NCBI GenBank assembly: GCA_021647585.1
Contig: JAKIUK010000020.1
Span: 1-56,794, forward strand
Direction of reading: 5' to 3'
Length of the DNA stretch: 56,794 nt
Source: Methylococcaceae bacterium
GTDB taxonomy: Bacteria > Pseudomonadota > Gammaproteobacteria > Methylococcales > Methylomonadaceae
Part shown: positions 45,428 through 55,617 of the stretch, piece after piece
Layout: every line of letters starts with the position of its first letter
How positions within the stretch are numbered: the first letter of the stretch is position 1
Translations under genes and position numbers: made by a program
The notes under the pieces: generated by a model
What the model saw: the letters and a program-made list of their open reading frames with translations, nothing else
Database searches by the model: none
Told to the model about the DNA's origin: nothing

Positions 45428-46708
45428 TCACACATTCCCGACTTTCGCCAGGTATTCTGAAACCAAAAAGAAAGAACCAAAAACGAGAATTAGATCACCT
45501 GTTTCGGCTTGTTGTTCTGCCGCAAAAAATGCCTCGGAAAAATCTTTGTATCCAAGAGTTACGTTAGTTAACTCACAATGATTAAAACAGTCTCGCATAA
45601 ATGATTCACTTGCAGCTCTAGGATAACTCAGCGGAGCAACAAACCAGTGATTAATAACGGGGTTGATAATCTCAATAACCCCCTTAATATCTTTATCTCT
45701 CATCATTGAAAAAACGGCCTGAATTCTTTTCCCCGAAAAATCACTGTTAACATAATTATGCAGCGACCTGACAGCCTGAGGATTATGAGCAACATCAAGT
45801 AATACAGGAATATCACCATCAATTAATTGAAAACGTCCATTCAAATCAACATTCTGCAAGCCTTGACGAATGGACTTCTCGGTAACAGGTAATAAACCGT
45901 GCATTTCTGCCAAAACCATTAACACTGAAGCAGCATTTCGGTATTGATGCTCACCTTTTATTGCCGGTGTCGGAAGAGACAAATAGTGACCTTGCTTTTT
46001 ACCTAGACTAATCCAATCCCAGCCTCTCTCATTAATTTGATAATTAAATTCATGATTGATCCGATACAAAGGAGTATGTTTTATTTTAGCCGCCTGTAAT
46101 AAAGATTCAGGTGGGTCTAGATCACCAATAACTGCAGGAACTTCAGCTCTGAATATCCCGGCTTTTTCGTAACCTATTGCATCACGTGTTTCCCCCAACC
46201 AGTCGACATGATCAATACAAATACTGGTAATCAGAGAAACATCTGAATCAATAATATTTACCGCATCCAGGCGACCACCCAAACCAACTTCAAGCAACTG
46301 AATATCTAATCTGGAACGCCAGAATATATCAAGTGCAGCCAATGTCCCAAATTCGAAATAACTAAGCGAAGTATCATTTCGAACTGTATCAATTCTTTCA
46401 AACGCCTGACAAATTGTATCGTCATCAACAGCTTGTCCGTCAATTCTAATACGTTCGTTATATTTTAAAATATGTGGTGATGTATATGCTCCAACTCGAT
46501 ACCCTTGGGCCCTATAAATTGCTTCCAGAAAAGCGATACACGAACCTTTTCCATTAGTTCCAGCAACTATAATTGTAGATGGTGTTATGGCCTCGGGATT
46601 CAGTGCCTTAAAAACACCAGCAGCCCTTTCCAACCCTAAATCTATTGATCGCGGATGAAATTTTTCCTGCCATTCTAGCCAATCCACAAGTGAATCAAAA
46701 CGCGCCAT
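45428..46708 (-). CDS. folC: Dihydrofolate/folylpolyglutamate synthase
   Basis: FolC adds the glutamate to dihydropteroate and extends folate tails. The P-loop VAGTNGKGSCIAFLEAI near 47-63, SPHILKYNERIRI near 79 and SICIDHVDWLG near 160 are family motifs. Length 426 aa is normal. Confidence 0.96.
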   Translation of the reverse strand: MARFDSLVDWLEWQEKFHPRSIDLGLERAAGVFKALNPEAITPSTIIVAGTNGKGSCIAFLEAIYRAQGYRVGAYTSPHILKYNERIRIDGQAVDDDTICQAFERIDTVRNDTSLSYFEFGTLAALDIFWRSRLDIQLLEVGLGGRLDAVNIIDSDVSLITSICIDHVDWLGETRDAIGYEKAGIFRAEVPAVIGDLDPPESLLQAAKIKHTPLYRINHEFNYQINERGWDWISLGKKQGHYLSLPTPAIKGEHQYRNAASVLMVLAEMHGLLPVTEKSIRQGLQNVDLNGRFQLIDGDIPVLLDVAHNPQAVRSLHNYVNSDFSGKRIQAVFSMMRDKDIKGVIEIINPVINHWFVAPLSYPRAASESFMRDCFNHCELTNVTLGYKDFSEAFFAAEQQAETGDLILVFGSFFLVSEYLAKVGNV

Positions 46709-46724
46709 TTTTGTCTGTCTATCG

Positions 46725-47654
46725 TTACTCTATATCGTTTTCTGTTGTTTCATCTTCATCAGTAGTAACAACACGTTGATCAACCTCTGTTTTCACAACA
46801 AAAGAAGCCATCAACATAGCTAAAATACTACTGATTTTTTCCCTCATTTCACGGCGATCAATAATCATATCTATCGCACCATGTTCCTGAAGAAATTCAC
46901 TACGCTGAAAACCTTCTGGTAATTTTTCTCGTACCGTCTGCTCAATAACTCGAGGGCCAGCAAAACCAATTAACGCACGAGGCTCCGCAATATTAATATC
47001 ACCTAGCATTGCTAAACTGGCTGAAACACCGCCCATGGTTGGATCAGTCATATATGAAATATATGGAAGGCCAGCAGCTGATAATCTAGTTAATGCAGCA
47101 CTGGTTTTGGTCATCTGAAATAAGGAAAACAATGATTCCTGCATTCGTGCACCGCCACTTGCTGTGAATACTATAAATGGCACGCCAAGCTCCAAGCTTT
47201 TATTAACTCCGCGTACAAAGCGCTCGCCTACTACTGAACCCATTGATCCACCCATAAAGCCAAAATCGAATGCTGCAGCAACAATGCCTTGCCCATTTAA
47301 TGTTCCCTGCATAACTATCAACGCATCATTTTCTTTGCTAGCCTTCTGAGCTTGACTTAAGCGATCTTTATATTTCTTGGTATCTTTAAATTTTAGAGGA
47401 TCATTGGCTTTTAACCCCTGACCTAACTCTATCCGTTCACCCTCATCCAAAAACATATTTAATCGTTTTCTTGCCGAAATGCGCATATGGTGCTCACATT
47501 TCGGACAAACACTAAAATTTTTCTCTAATTCAGCATTGTATAAAATTGCATCACAGCTTGGACATTTATTCCACAACCCTTCTGGTACTGTATTTTTTTT
47601 AAAAGACGACTCTGTTCTAATTGTTGCCGGGATTAATTTTTCAAACCAATTCAT
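46725..47654 (-). CDS. accD: Acetyl-CoA carboxylase carboxyltransferase beta subunit
   Basis: AccD transfers CO2 from carboxybiotin to acetyl-CoA. The zinc finger (CPSCDAILYNAEL then CPKCEHH) lies near 30-57, and VFTASGGARMQESLFSLFQM and GFAGPRVIEQT mark the crotonase fold. 309 aa. It sits after trpA, in common gammaproteobacterial order. Confidence 0.96.
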   Translation of the reverse strand: MNWFEKLIPATIRTESSFKKNTVPEGLWNKCPSCDAILYNAELEKNFSVCPKCEHHMRISARKRLNMFLDEGERIELGQGLKANDPLKFKDTKKYKDRLSQAQKASKENDALIVMQGTLNGQGIVAAAFDFGFMGGSMGSVVGERFVRGVNKSLELGVPFIVFTASGGARMQESLFSLFQMTKTSAALTRLSAAGLPYISYMTDPTMGGVSASLAMLGDINIAEPRALIGFAGPRVIEQTVREKLPEGFQRSEFLQEHGAIDMIIDRREMREKISSILAMLMASFVVKTEVDQRVVTTDEDETTENDIE

Positions 47655-47679
47655 CGTTGTTTGCTCCGAGTCTGTGTCT

Positions 47680-48483
47680 CTAACTATCCATTGCTTGACG
47701 CATGGACTTAATTAATTCGATCATTTCTATTTTAGCTTGCTCAGGGTTATCCAGATTTTTTTCTATTTTGCTAATAAATGCACTGCCTACAACCACCCCA
47801 TCAGCAAGATTCGCAATTGTTTTTGCTGTCTCAGCATCTTTAACACCAAACCCTACCCCTACAGGCAATTGGGTATTTTCTCTTATTTGGGTCAATTTTT
47901 GCTCAACGTCAGCAGTATTCAAATGCCCTGCACCTGTTACACCTTTAATGGACACGTAATAAAGATATCCACTCCCCACAGAATCCATCTTTCGTATTCT
48001 TTCCGAAGAACTGTTAGGCGCAAGCAAAAAAATCTGATCAATATCTCTGGCTCTTAACAGAGCCACGCATTCTTCAGCCTCTTCTGGAGGCAAATCTACA
48101 GTTAAAACTCCATCAACCTCAGCGCGCTGTGCGGCATTAGCAAATTCTTCATATCCCATTATTTCAATTGGATTCAAATAACCCATTAACACTACAGGAG
48201 TTTGCTGGTCAGTTTTCCTAAATTCTGCAACGAAACTTAAAACCTTACGCAACCCCACATGATACTCCAAAGCACGCTCACTGGCTCTTTGAATAACCGG
48301 CCCATCTGCCATTGGATCAGAAAAAGGCACACCTAACTCAATAATATCTGCACCTGCATTTACCATCTCATGCATCATCGGTACGGTGAACTCCGGGTTA
48401 GGATCACCTGCCGTAATAAATGGGATCAGTGCTTTTCGTCCTTTTTTAGCCAATTCATCAAATCGAATTTTTAAACGACTCAT
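47680..48483 (-). CDS. trpA: Tryptophan synthase alpha chain
   Basis: TrpA releases indole from indole-3-glycerol phosphate. FITAGDPNPEFTVPMMHEM, IELGVPFSDPMADGPVIQRA and VGVGFGVKDAET hold the active-site Glu and Asp and the phosphate site. The ATGA overlap with trpB couples the two subunits. Confidence 0.97.
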   Translation of the reverse strand: MSRLKIRFDELAKKGRKALIPFITAGDPNPEFTVPMMHEMVNAGADIIELGVPFSDPMADGPVIQRASERALEYHVGLRKVLSFVAEFRKTDQQTPVVLMGYLNPIEIMGYEEFANAAQRAEVDGVLTVDLPPEEAEECVALLRARDIDQIFLLAPNSSSERIRKMDSVGSGYLYYVSIKGVTGAGHLNTADVEQKLTQIRENTQLPVGVGFGVKDAETAKTIANLADGVVVGSAFISKIEKNLDNPEQAKIEMIELIKSMRQAMDS

Positions 48484-49682
48484 ATTTTGATCCCCTCACG
48501 CTGAGCCATGGTATGCATATCTTTATCACCACGCCCTGATAGGTTTACAATTATAATTTCATCCTTCTTCATAGTCGGTGCTAATTTCATTGTATAGGCC
48601 ATCGCGTGACTTGATTCTAGCGCAGGAATAATGCCTTCCAATTTAGTTAAAGCATGAAAACCTTCTAAGGCCTCAATATCAGTAATATTAACGTATTCAG
48701 CTCTTCCAGTATCTTTTAACCAAGCATGTTCCGGACCTACACCAGGATAATCGAGACCTGCAGATATAGAATGTGTCTCAATAATTTCGCCATCATCATC
48801 AGCCATTAAATAGGTTCTATTGCCATGTAAAACACCCGGTCTACCCGCACATAATGGTGCGGAATGTCGTCCCGTTTCCACGCCATCCCCAGCAGCCTCT
48901 ACACCAACAATTTTAACTGAAGCATCATCAATAAACGGATAAAATAAGCCTATGGCATTCGATCCACCACCGACACAAGCAACTAATGCATCAGGCAGTT
49001 GCCCCGTCATTTCCTGGCATTGTTGTTTTGCTTCACGACCAATAATTGTTTGAAAATCTCTAACCATCGCAGGATAAGGATGTGGACCAGCTACTGTACC
49101 AATGATATAAAAAGTGTCATCAATATTGGTAACCCAATCTCTCATCGCTTCATTCAACGCATCTTTCAAGGTGCGAGAACCTGATTCAACAGGTACTACT
49201 GTTGCTCCCAACAGTTTCATTCGATAAACATTGAGCGCTTGCCTTTCTACATCTACAGCCCCCATATAAACAACACATTCCAGACCCAATCTTGCAGCAA
49301 CTGTCGCAGTGGCCACTCCATGTTGTCCTGCACCTGTTTCTGCAATGATACGCGTTTTACCCATACGTTTGGCTAATAATGCCTGGCCTACCGTATTGTT
49401 AATTTTGTGTGCACCGGTATGATTAAGATCTTCTCGTTTCAAATAAATCTGCGCACCACCCAGCTCTCTGCTCCAGCGTTCAGCATGATAAAGAGGAGAT
49501 GGCCGTCCAACATAATGCTGTAGATCAGCATCCAGTTCCGCAATAAAATCAGGATCTTTCAAGTAACGTTGATACGCTACATTCAATTCTGTAATAGCAG
49601 GCATTAATGTTTCTGCTACAAAAATCCCGCCATAAGGGCCAAAATGGCCTCTTTCATCCGGCATGTTATACATGTCAGTCAT
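48480..49682 (-). CDS. trpB: Tryptophan synthase beta chain
   Basis: TrpB joins indole and serine with PLP. HKINNTVGQALLAKRMGK contains the PLP lysine, ETGAGQHGVATATVAA and GGGSNAIGLFYPF are signatures. ATG at 49682 overlaps the trpF stop. 400 aa. Confidence 0.97.
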   Translation of the reverse strand: MTDMYNMPDERGHFGPYGGIFVAETLMPAITELNVAYQRYLKDPDFIAELDADLQHYVGRPSPLYHAERWSRELGGAQIYLKREDLNHTGAHKINNTVGQALLAKRMGKTRIIAETGAGQHGVATATVAARLGLECVVYMGAVDVERQALNVYRMKLLGATVVPVESGSRTLKDALNEAMRDWVTNIDDTFYIIGTVAGPHPYPAMVRDFQTIIGREAKQQCQEMTGQLPDALVACVGGGSNAIGLFYPFIDDASVKIVGVEAAGDGVETGRHSAPLCAGRPGVLHGNRTYLMADDDGEIIETHSISAGLDYPGVGPEHAWLKDTGRAEYVNITDIEALEGFHALTKLEGIIPALESSHAMAYTMKLAPTMKKDEIIIVNLSGRGDKDMHTMAQREGIKI

Positions 49683-50305
49683 CACCCGTCACTTTCATTA
49701 ATCGCTTGAATAAATGCAGCCATTTTAGCTACATCCTTAATACCTTTTTCAACCTCAACCCCACTGCTGACATCTAAAGCATAGGGTCTGACTGATTCTA
49801 TTGCTAATCTTGCATTATTCACTTGTAAACCACCTGCTAACACAACAGGTAATGAACACTTTTCAGGGATTAGATCCCAGTCAAACTGACTGCCACTCCC
49901 TCCTTTAACTCCAGGGTGATAAGCATCCAATAATAAGGCAGTTGCATCCTGATACTGCGCTGCAATCGCCAATATATCCAGTCCAGGTTTCATTCTGATC
50001 GCTTTCATATAAGGTTTGTTATAAATCCTGCAAGCATCAGCACTTTCATCACCATGAAACTGAATACAGTCTATTGAAACTCTTCCTAGCACTTCACGTA
50101 TTTGTGCTTCCTGTTCATCAACGAACAAGGCAACTACAGTTACAAAAGCTGGCAAAACTTTTACAATTTCAACCGCTCGCTCAATGCTAACATGACGAGG
50201 GCTGGGAGGATAAAAAACCAATCCAATCGCATCCACCCCTAAACCTGCTGCAATTACTGCATCTTCTACTTGGGTAAAGCCACAAATTTTAATGCGCGTA
50301 CGCAT
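49682..50305 (-). CDS. trpF: Phosphoribosylanthranilate isomerase
   Basis: TrpF isomerises phosphoribosylanthranilate. KICGFTQVEDAVIAA carries the catalytic Cys, DCIQFHGDE and LDVSSGVEVEKGIKD are typical. 207 aa. It is first of trpF-trpB-trpA; other trp genes lie outside the window. Confidence 0.96.
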   Translation of the reverse strand: MRTRIKICGFTQVEDAVIAAGLGVDAIGLVFYPPSPRHVSIERAVEIVKVLPAFVTVVALFVDEQEAQIREVLGRVSIDCIQFHGDESADACRIYNKPYMKAIRMKPGLDILAIAAQYQDATALLLDAYHPGVKGGSGSQFDWDLIPEKCSLPVVLAGGLQVNNARLAIESVRPYALDVSSGVEVEKGIKDVAKMAAFIQAINESDG

Positions 50306-50418
50306 AACATCTCTCGTAAAATTAAGCCGTATAGGATAACATAAAATAACAAAATCTTATTATGCGAAAAACAAAAATAGGCCGCTCATAGTCAGCCATT
50401 TTGTTTCAATAATGTTGA

Positions 50419-51060
50419 TTAATGCTTATGTGTATGTTCATGAAAATAATTCATGCTTGTTATTTCCACAGCTTCAACAGCCACGCCATGTTTATAAACC
50501 ATTAAACCGCCTAGATCAGCCCCCAGTACTATAAAAACATTTAGCATGGCTGCTAACATAAGGAACAGTAGATTCGCCCCCCCATTTATGACACTCTTAC
50601 TAAAAAAACGCCAAATAGAAAGAACAATGGATAAGCACAATACAGATATACCAAAAAACTCGTGTCTTTCAATAATTAAATGAACATTTTCTCCATGTTC
50701 AACGGTACTCTCTGCCACAAGCCCTGCAACAACAGCTGCTGCAGCAGAAATTGTACCTAAATATAACAACCCTCCCGCCAATTGCCTCAAATTGTCTTTT
50801 TGTATCAATGTGCCTATTAGATCAACGACAAAAAAAGCCAGTAAAAAAGCAATAGGAAAATGAACCACTAAGGGATGTATATTTGCCATACTTGAAACCC
50901 CAGGAAGGACATTTGTAAACATTTCGCTGGGTGTAAGCCCAATCAGGCTTTCCAAAAAAGTTAAAACTGTGTCGATAGTAGCAGTAACACCATCACTTGC
51001 ATTATGACTTCCTGCAGCTCCATGCACTTGAAAAGATAAATAATTATTCACATCAATCAT
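50419..51060 (-). CDS. DUF2231-type membrane protein
   Basis: The 213-aa product contains NIHPLVVHFPIAFLLAFFVVD near 57-78 and four hydrophobic helices, the DUF2231 pattern. A histidine-rich tail (NYFHEHTHKH) could bind metal. It lies between truA and trpF. Function unknown. Confidence 0.85.
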   Translation of the reverse strand: MIDVNNYLSFQVHGAAGSHNASDGVTATIDTVLTFLESLIGLTPSEMFTNVLPGVSSMANIHPLVVHFPIAFLLAFFVVDLIGTLIQKDNLRQLAGGLLYLGTISAAAAVVAGLVAESTVEHGENVHLIIERHEFFGISVLCLSIVLSIWRFFSKSVINGGANLLFLMLAAMLNVFIVLGADLGGLMVYKHGVAVEAVEITSMNYFHEHTHKH

Positions 51061-51082
51061 ATTAAAATTTGTAAAACCTCTG

Positions 51083-51889
51083 TTAATATTTTAAACGACG
51101 CACATCCGGCGCTAATAAATCAAATACAGGATGCTTCTTTATCCCATATTTATCAGGGTAATACACCCCTCCTAAATATAACCCATAGGGTGATGCTGTC
51201 ACTCCCCCCTGTGATCTATCCTTTATTTCCAGCAACTCACGAGTCCAATTCATAGGCTGTTTATCCATTCCAATTTCCATCAACACACCCGCAATATTCC
51301 TCACCATATGATGTACAAAAGCATTGGCAGACAGCTCTATAATAACCTGATCTTGCTGTCGATAAACATTAATAAAATACATCAATCGACGGGGACTGTT
51401 TGATTGACAGCCCTGGGCCCTGAATGAAGAAAAATCATGCTCTCCAATCAAGGCCTGTGCTGCTTCATGCATTTTCACCTCATCCAGAAAGTTATAACAC
51501 CATGTAGCCTGATGAGGTATCAATGCAGACTTCATCTTCCTATTTAAAATTACATAGCGGTAAAACCTTGCAATAGCACTAAATCGCGCATGAAAATCAT
51601 CAACTGCCGGCCTTGCCCAAATAATTCGCACATCCCTGGGCAAGTTTGCGTTCCCCCCCATAAGCCAACTATCCAGATTACGATTAATTTCCGTATCAAA
51701 ATGTACCACCTGCTCTAATGCATGTACACCAGAATCAGTTCTACCTGCACAATGGACAGTTATCCGATTATCAGCAACTTTTGACAATGCCTTTTGTACT
51801 TCATCCTGAACAGTCCGTCGTTCATTTTGATATTGCCAGCCGCAAAAAAGACTACCATCGTATTCTATGCCTAAGACAACTCTAGACAT
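51083..51889 (-). CDS. truA: tRNA pseudouridine synthase A
   Basis: TruA makes pseudouridine at positions 38-40 of tRNA anticodon arms. CAGRTDSGVHALEQVVHF holds the catalytic Asp; FRAQGCQSNSPRR and NAFVHHMVRNIAGVLM are signatures. ATG 51889 with GGAGG is chosen over a TTG 30 bases earlier. 268 aa. Confidence 0.96.
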   Translation of the reverse strand: MSRVVLGIEYDGSLFCGWQYQNERRTVQDEVQKALSKVADNRITVHCAGRTDSGVHALEQVVHFDTEINRNLDSWLMGGNANLPRDVRIIWARPAVDDFHARFSAIARFYRYVILNRKMKSALIPHQATWCYNFLDEVKMHEAAQALIGEHDFSSFRAQGCQSNSPRRLMYFINVYRQQDQVIIELSANAFVHHMVRNIAGVLMEIGMDKQPMNWTRELLEIKDRSQGGVTASPYGLYLGGVYYPDKYGIKKHPVFDLLAPDVRRLKY

Positions 51890-51922
51890 GGCCAGGCCAA
51901 CCTCCGTTGTTAAAACCAAAAT

Positions 51923-52411
51923 TCATTCTATAAGTACTCTTAAACCTATATTGACACTATTAAATAACCCAACCACATCGATATTTTTCATGCGTATACA
52001 TCCATGCGATTCAGGTTTACCTGTCATTAATTCATCAGGGCAACCGTGAATATAGATATAACGCCAAGTAGAATCTACCTTCCCATAACGATTTTTTCTT
52101 GGTTCCAGCCCACCCAGCCATAAGATCCGACTCAATATCCAATCTCTTTGGGGATACTTATTATTTAAATCTGGCGTATATATTTCACCTGTTGTTCTAC
52201 GGCCTATAAAAACCGTATTTAAAGGCAGTGATGCTCCAATTTTTGCTCTGATTTTATGCCATCCCGTTGGTGTACACTCACTCCCCATGAGTTCACCCAC
52301 ACCATTTTTAGCCGTTGAAACTGAATATATTTTTTTAACTGCTCCGTTATTCACAACAGTAAGTTGCTGTTTAACAATAGATATATGCAAATAATGATCT
52401 GGAAAATTCAT
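51923..52411 (-). CDS. L,D-transpeptidase (YkuD domain)
   Basis: The 162-aa enzyme cross-links or modifies peptidoglycan. The YkuD catalytic region reads IYIHGCPDELMTGKPESHGCIRM, with His and Cys near 115-140. No signal peptide is apparent, which is odd for a periplasmic enzyme and may mean an upstream start was lost or export differs. Confidence 0.9.
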   Translation of the reverse strand: MNFPDHYLHISIVKQQLTVVNNGAVKKIYSVSTAKNGVGELMGSECTPTGWHKIRAKIGASLPLNTVFIGRRTTGEIYTPDLNNKYPQRDWILSRILWLGGLEPRKNRYGKVDSTWRYIYIHGCPDELMTGKPESHGCIRMKNIDVVGLFNSVNIGLRVLIE

Positions 52412-52443
52412 TGTTTATTTTCTTACACAAAAGCTAATAATCA

Positions 52444-53781
52444 TCAAAATTTTTCAAAAAGTGCAATAGACTCCACATGCCCTGTTTGAGGAAACATATC
52501 CATAACCCCGGCTTTAACCAATTTATAACCCAGATCATTCACTAAAATGCCAGCATCTCTAGCTAAAGTAGATGGATTACATGATACATACATAACCAAA
52601 TCTGGATTCCAATGTTTTAAATTATGCAATACTGCCGAAGCTCCTGCTCTTGAAGGGTCCAGCATGACTTTATTAAACTTTTGTTTCGCCCATGCCTGAT
52701 CACTGACATCTTTAGTTAAATCTGCCGCATAAAACTCAACATTTGCCAGGCCATTCAACTTTGCGTTTTCTTTAGCATGATTAACCAACGGTTGATCACC
52801 TTCAACCCCCACTACATGCCCTGCTTTTGTAGCCATAGGCAAAGTAAAATTTCCCAAACCACAAAATAAATCCAGAACATTATCATTTTCATTTAAATTT
52901 AAGCCCTCAATAACTCGAGATACCATTTTCTTATTTATCTCATAGTTAACCTGGGTAAACATTGCCGGTTTAAATTTAAATTCAACATCCTGATCAGGTA
53001 ATGTATAGGATGGAGTGATTTCTGGCTCACCTTCTATCGGAACTATGGTATCCGGGCCTTTAGATTGCAAACAAATACTCATATTGTGTTGTTGACCAAA
53101 AGCCCGCATACGCTCCTTGTCTTCAACAGTTGGCGGTTCTAAGACTCTAAACGCTAGTACACAATCATCATCACCTATAGCCACTTCAATTTGCGGTATT
53201 TTATCTTTGATTGTTAACCCACCGATCATTTCAGACAAATCCATTAGTTTTTCACCAACGGAAGGATGCATGACCTTACAACTTTCAATCTCAGCCAAAA
53301 AAGGGTTTCGGCGCTCTCTAAACCCCACCAAAACACGCCCTTTTTTGGCTACATATTTAACTCCCATTCGTGCTTTTCTGCGGTACCCCCAATGTGGTCC
53401 TGTTAAAGGCTCCCATATTTGAGGGATGTCAACTTTCCCAATACGACTAAACTGTTCTTTTAGCAAGCCTTCTTTAATAGTAATCTGCGCTTCATCTTTC
53501 ACGTGCTGAAAACTACAACCGCCACAGTTGCCAAAATGAGGACATTCAGGTTCAACTCGCTCCTCAGCTTTAGTAATCAAGGTATCAACCTTGCCTTCCG
53601 CATAATCCCTACGGCTATCTGTGTAAATAAACTCTACTTCTTCACCGGGTAATGCTTCATCAATAAAAACAACCTTGCCTTCAACATGTGCTACTCCGCG
53701 TCCATCATGAGCTAATGACTCGATAGTGACTCTAACCGGTGTTTCCGGTAATTTTTTCTTCCTGGATCTTCTACGTGCCAT
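52444..53781 (-). CDS. rlmD: 23S rRNA (uracil-1939) C5-methyltransferase
   Basis: A TRAM domain at about 15-65 precedes the iron-sulfur cluster motif CPHFGNCGGCSFQHV, SAM-binding LDLFCGLGNFTLPMA, and catalytic YVSCNPSTLARD. 445 aa from ATG 53781; an earlier TTG overlaps ydbL. It methylates U1939 of 23S rRNA. Confidence 0.95.
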   Translation of the reverse strand: MARRRSRKKKLPETPVRVTIESLAHDGRGVAHVEGKVVFIDEALPGEEVEFIYTDSRRDYAEGKVDTLITKAEERVEPECPHFGNCGGCSFQHVKDEAQITIKEGLLKEQFSRIGKVDIPQIWEPLTGPHWGYRRKARMGVKYVAKKGRVLVGFRERRNPFLAEIESCKVMHPSVGEKLMDLSEMIGGLTIKDKIPQIEVAIGDDDCVLAFRVLEPPTVEDKERMRAFGQQHNMSICLQSKGPDTIVPIEGEPEITPSYTLPDQDVEFKFKPAMFTQVNYEINKKMVSRVIEGLNLNENDNVLDLFCGLGNFTLPMATKAGHVVGVEGDQPLVNHAKENAKLNGLANVEFYAADLTKDVSDQAWAKQKFNKVMLDPSRAGASAVLHNLKHWNPDLVMYVSCNPSTLARDAGILVNDLGYKLVKAGVMDMFPQTGHVESIALFEKF

Positions 53782-53783
53782 TT

Positions 53784-54377
53784 CTATTTTTGTTTCCAAC
53801 TACCATTTGAAGTTTGATACCACCACCCAGACTGAGCATTACTCACCCAGCGAGCAGCAAAAGTTGATTTGATTTGCGCAAACCATTCAGGATGTCCATT
53901 TGCTTTAGCTATTGCCTGATAAAGACGTTTCCTATCCACATTTTCGGCCGCAATCAGCTTATTTATCTTATTTCTGTCTCTAAGAGGTGCCGCTCCTTTA
54001 CTCGCAATGAAACCATCAGACTTAATTCCAATCAAACCTTGAGTATAAAAAGGCTTTAAAGATGCAAAGCGCACTCGCATGGCTGCACGTAATTGTCTAA
54101 TTTCGGAAGTATTTACAGACAAATCAGCTGCTGCATGTACAGGTGAAACCACCAAATTCAATGCATTAACTAGCAAATGATAAACTACCCGCTGGTAACC
54201 ATTATTTTTAGACTGCGGCGGCAACAAATCCATTTGTTCTAATTGAGAATTGTCTTCAGTCTGAATACCTTTAATAATTTCATCTGCTACTTTTTCAGCG
54301 GCTGCAGCAGGAAAATAAATATTTATCGTTACACATGCAGTTAAAAATAAAGCACTAAAAAAAGAAACAGTTCTCAT
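53784..54377 (-). CDS. YdbL-like DUF1318 lipoprotein
   Basis: The 197-aa protein has a lipoprotein signal (FFSALFLTACVTINIYFPAAAAEKVADEI), with Cys at 15. The INIYFPAAAAE run and the NKLIAAENVDRKRLYQAIA segment match DUF1318/YdbL proteins, which are typically paired with YnbE-YdbH in envelope lipid transport. A strong AGGAGG site precedes the ATG. It overlaps nothing upstream. Confidence 0.85.
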   Translation of the reverse strand: MRTVSFFSALFLTACVTINIYFPAAAAEKVADEIIKGIQTEDNSQLEQMDLLPPQSKNNGYQRVVYHLLVNALNLVVSPVHAAADLSVNTSEIRQLRAAMRVRFASLKPFYTQGLIGIKSDGFIASKGAAPLRDRNKINKLIAAENVDRKRLYQAIAKANGHPEWFAQIKSTFAARWVSNAQSGWWYQTSNGSWKQK

Positions 54378-55098
54378 TCTATCCTCCTATTACTGATACA
54401 TTGACTAAAGACTGCCCTAAGTAACAGACTTCTAAAGAATATTATAACTGAAACCTAACATGACCAGCATTCTATTCATCTCTCGAGCAACCAGTGAAAG
54501 AAATTAAAGTTATTAAAAATAATTTGTACTGGAGATACAAAAAAATATGCAGTTATATCAATTATCCCGCTAGATCAATAACATTCATTATCTTAGACAT
54601 AACTGTTTATACACAGAATTATTATTAATACCTAATTGACTAAAGCTAAGTTATTGATTCTATGAAAAACAAAACTCAATCATATCTAACCTACTGTTTT
54701 TTATATTTTTGTTAAGTAATGATCAAAATTAATACAATTTAACAAAAGGCCTTAGAATATCAACATTAAAGATAGTTACCAGGCAGTTAATAACAGAGTT
54801 ATCCACAGGTTTTGTGGACAACTACATAGACCATTGATGATTTACCAAAGTAGAAAAGTAAAGAAAAAATTATAAAAAAATATTATTTTCTATAGCGAAG
54901 CTGGTTTACATTGAAAAATCGATTGCCCGACAATAAATACCCTTGCTATTGATTTTAAACTGTTATATTTATCTATAAAATTACGAGGTTAATAGTCATT
55001 TAAATTTTTTTATTCGCTGTTATAACCAACCGTAATTATAGTGTTAATTTTTTTTAGAGAAAAACTCATACCCTAAATAATAAAGAATAATATCAAAT
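54378..55098. other. 721-bp AT-rich gap with DnaA-box-like sites
   Basis: No gene is supported here. TTATACACA at 54607-54615, TTATCCACA at 54799-54807 and TGTGGACAA at 54813-54821 (the reverse of TTGTCCACA) resemble DnaA boxes; the last two form an 11-bp near-palindrome. A strongly AT-rich stretch follows at about 54855-54890. It could be a DnaA-binding regulatory locus or origin-like sequence. Confidence 0.45.
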
Positions 55099-55452
55099 AT
55101 GAAGTTCAACGTTAAAAACATATTTTCGGATATTCCTAAACAAATACCTGACGAATTATTTCAAACATTACTGTCCAAAGAAGGACAAATAAAAATTGAA
55201 AGAATTATTTCCAAAGGACATTCAACACCAATCAAAGAATGGTATGATCAAATTCAGGACGAATGGATAATATTACTAAAGGGAAAAGCAAAATTACAAC
55301 TTAAAAACAACTTATCCCTTATCAATTTAAATTCTGGTGATTACTATTTTATCCCAGCACATACCAAGCATCGTGTACAGTGGACCACTCCAAATATGGA
55401 GACCATATGGTTAGCCATTCATATCTACACAAATATGAGTACCCATAAATAA
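55099..55452 (+). CDS. Small cupin-domain protein
   Basis: The 117-aa product has a single cupin barrel: IISKGHSTPIKEWYDQIQDEWIILLKGKAKLQL, GDYYFIPAHTKHRVQWTT and metal-ligand histidines near 90. Small cupins serve as sugar-nucleotide or metal-binding enzymes; substrate unclear. It stands alone on the plus strand. Confidence 0.85.
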   Translation: MKFNVKNIFSDIPKQIPDELFQTLLSKEGQIKIERIISKGHSTPIKEWYDQIQDEWIILLKGKAKLQLKNNLSLINLNSGDYYFIPAHTKHRVQWTTPNMETIWLAIHIYTNMSTHK

Positions 55453-55504
55453 ATTCACATGACTAATTGGTTTAGGTTCATAGTTACCAAAACAATTTTC
55501 AGCG

Positions 55505-55559
55505 TGGAAGTGAGGCTTTAGCCTCGCCTGAATCATGCGAGGCTAAAGCCTCACTTCCA
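55505..55559. repeat. Perfect 23-bp inverted repeat (large hairpin)
   Basis: TGGAAGTGAGGCTTTAGCC plus four bases pairs perfectly with its complement across a 9-base loop. No T-run follows, so it is more like a REP-type repeat than a terminator. Confidence 0.8.
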
Positions 55560-55617
55560 AAAGATAGCCTGTAGTTTGAATATAACCATGTTAATTAATA
55601 TTGATATAAAGTAAAAC

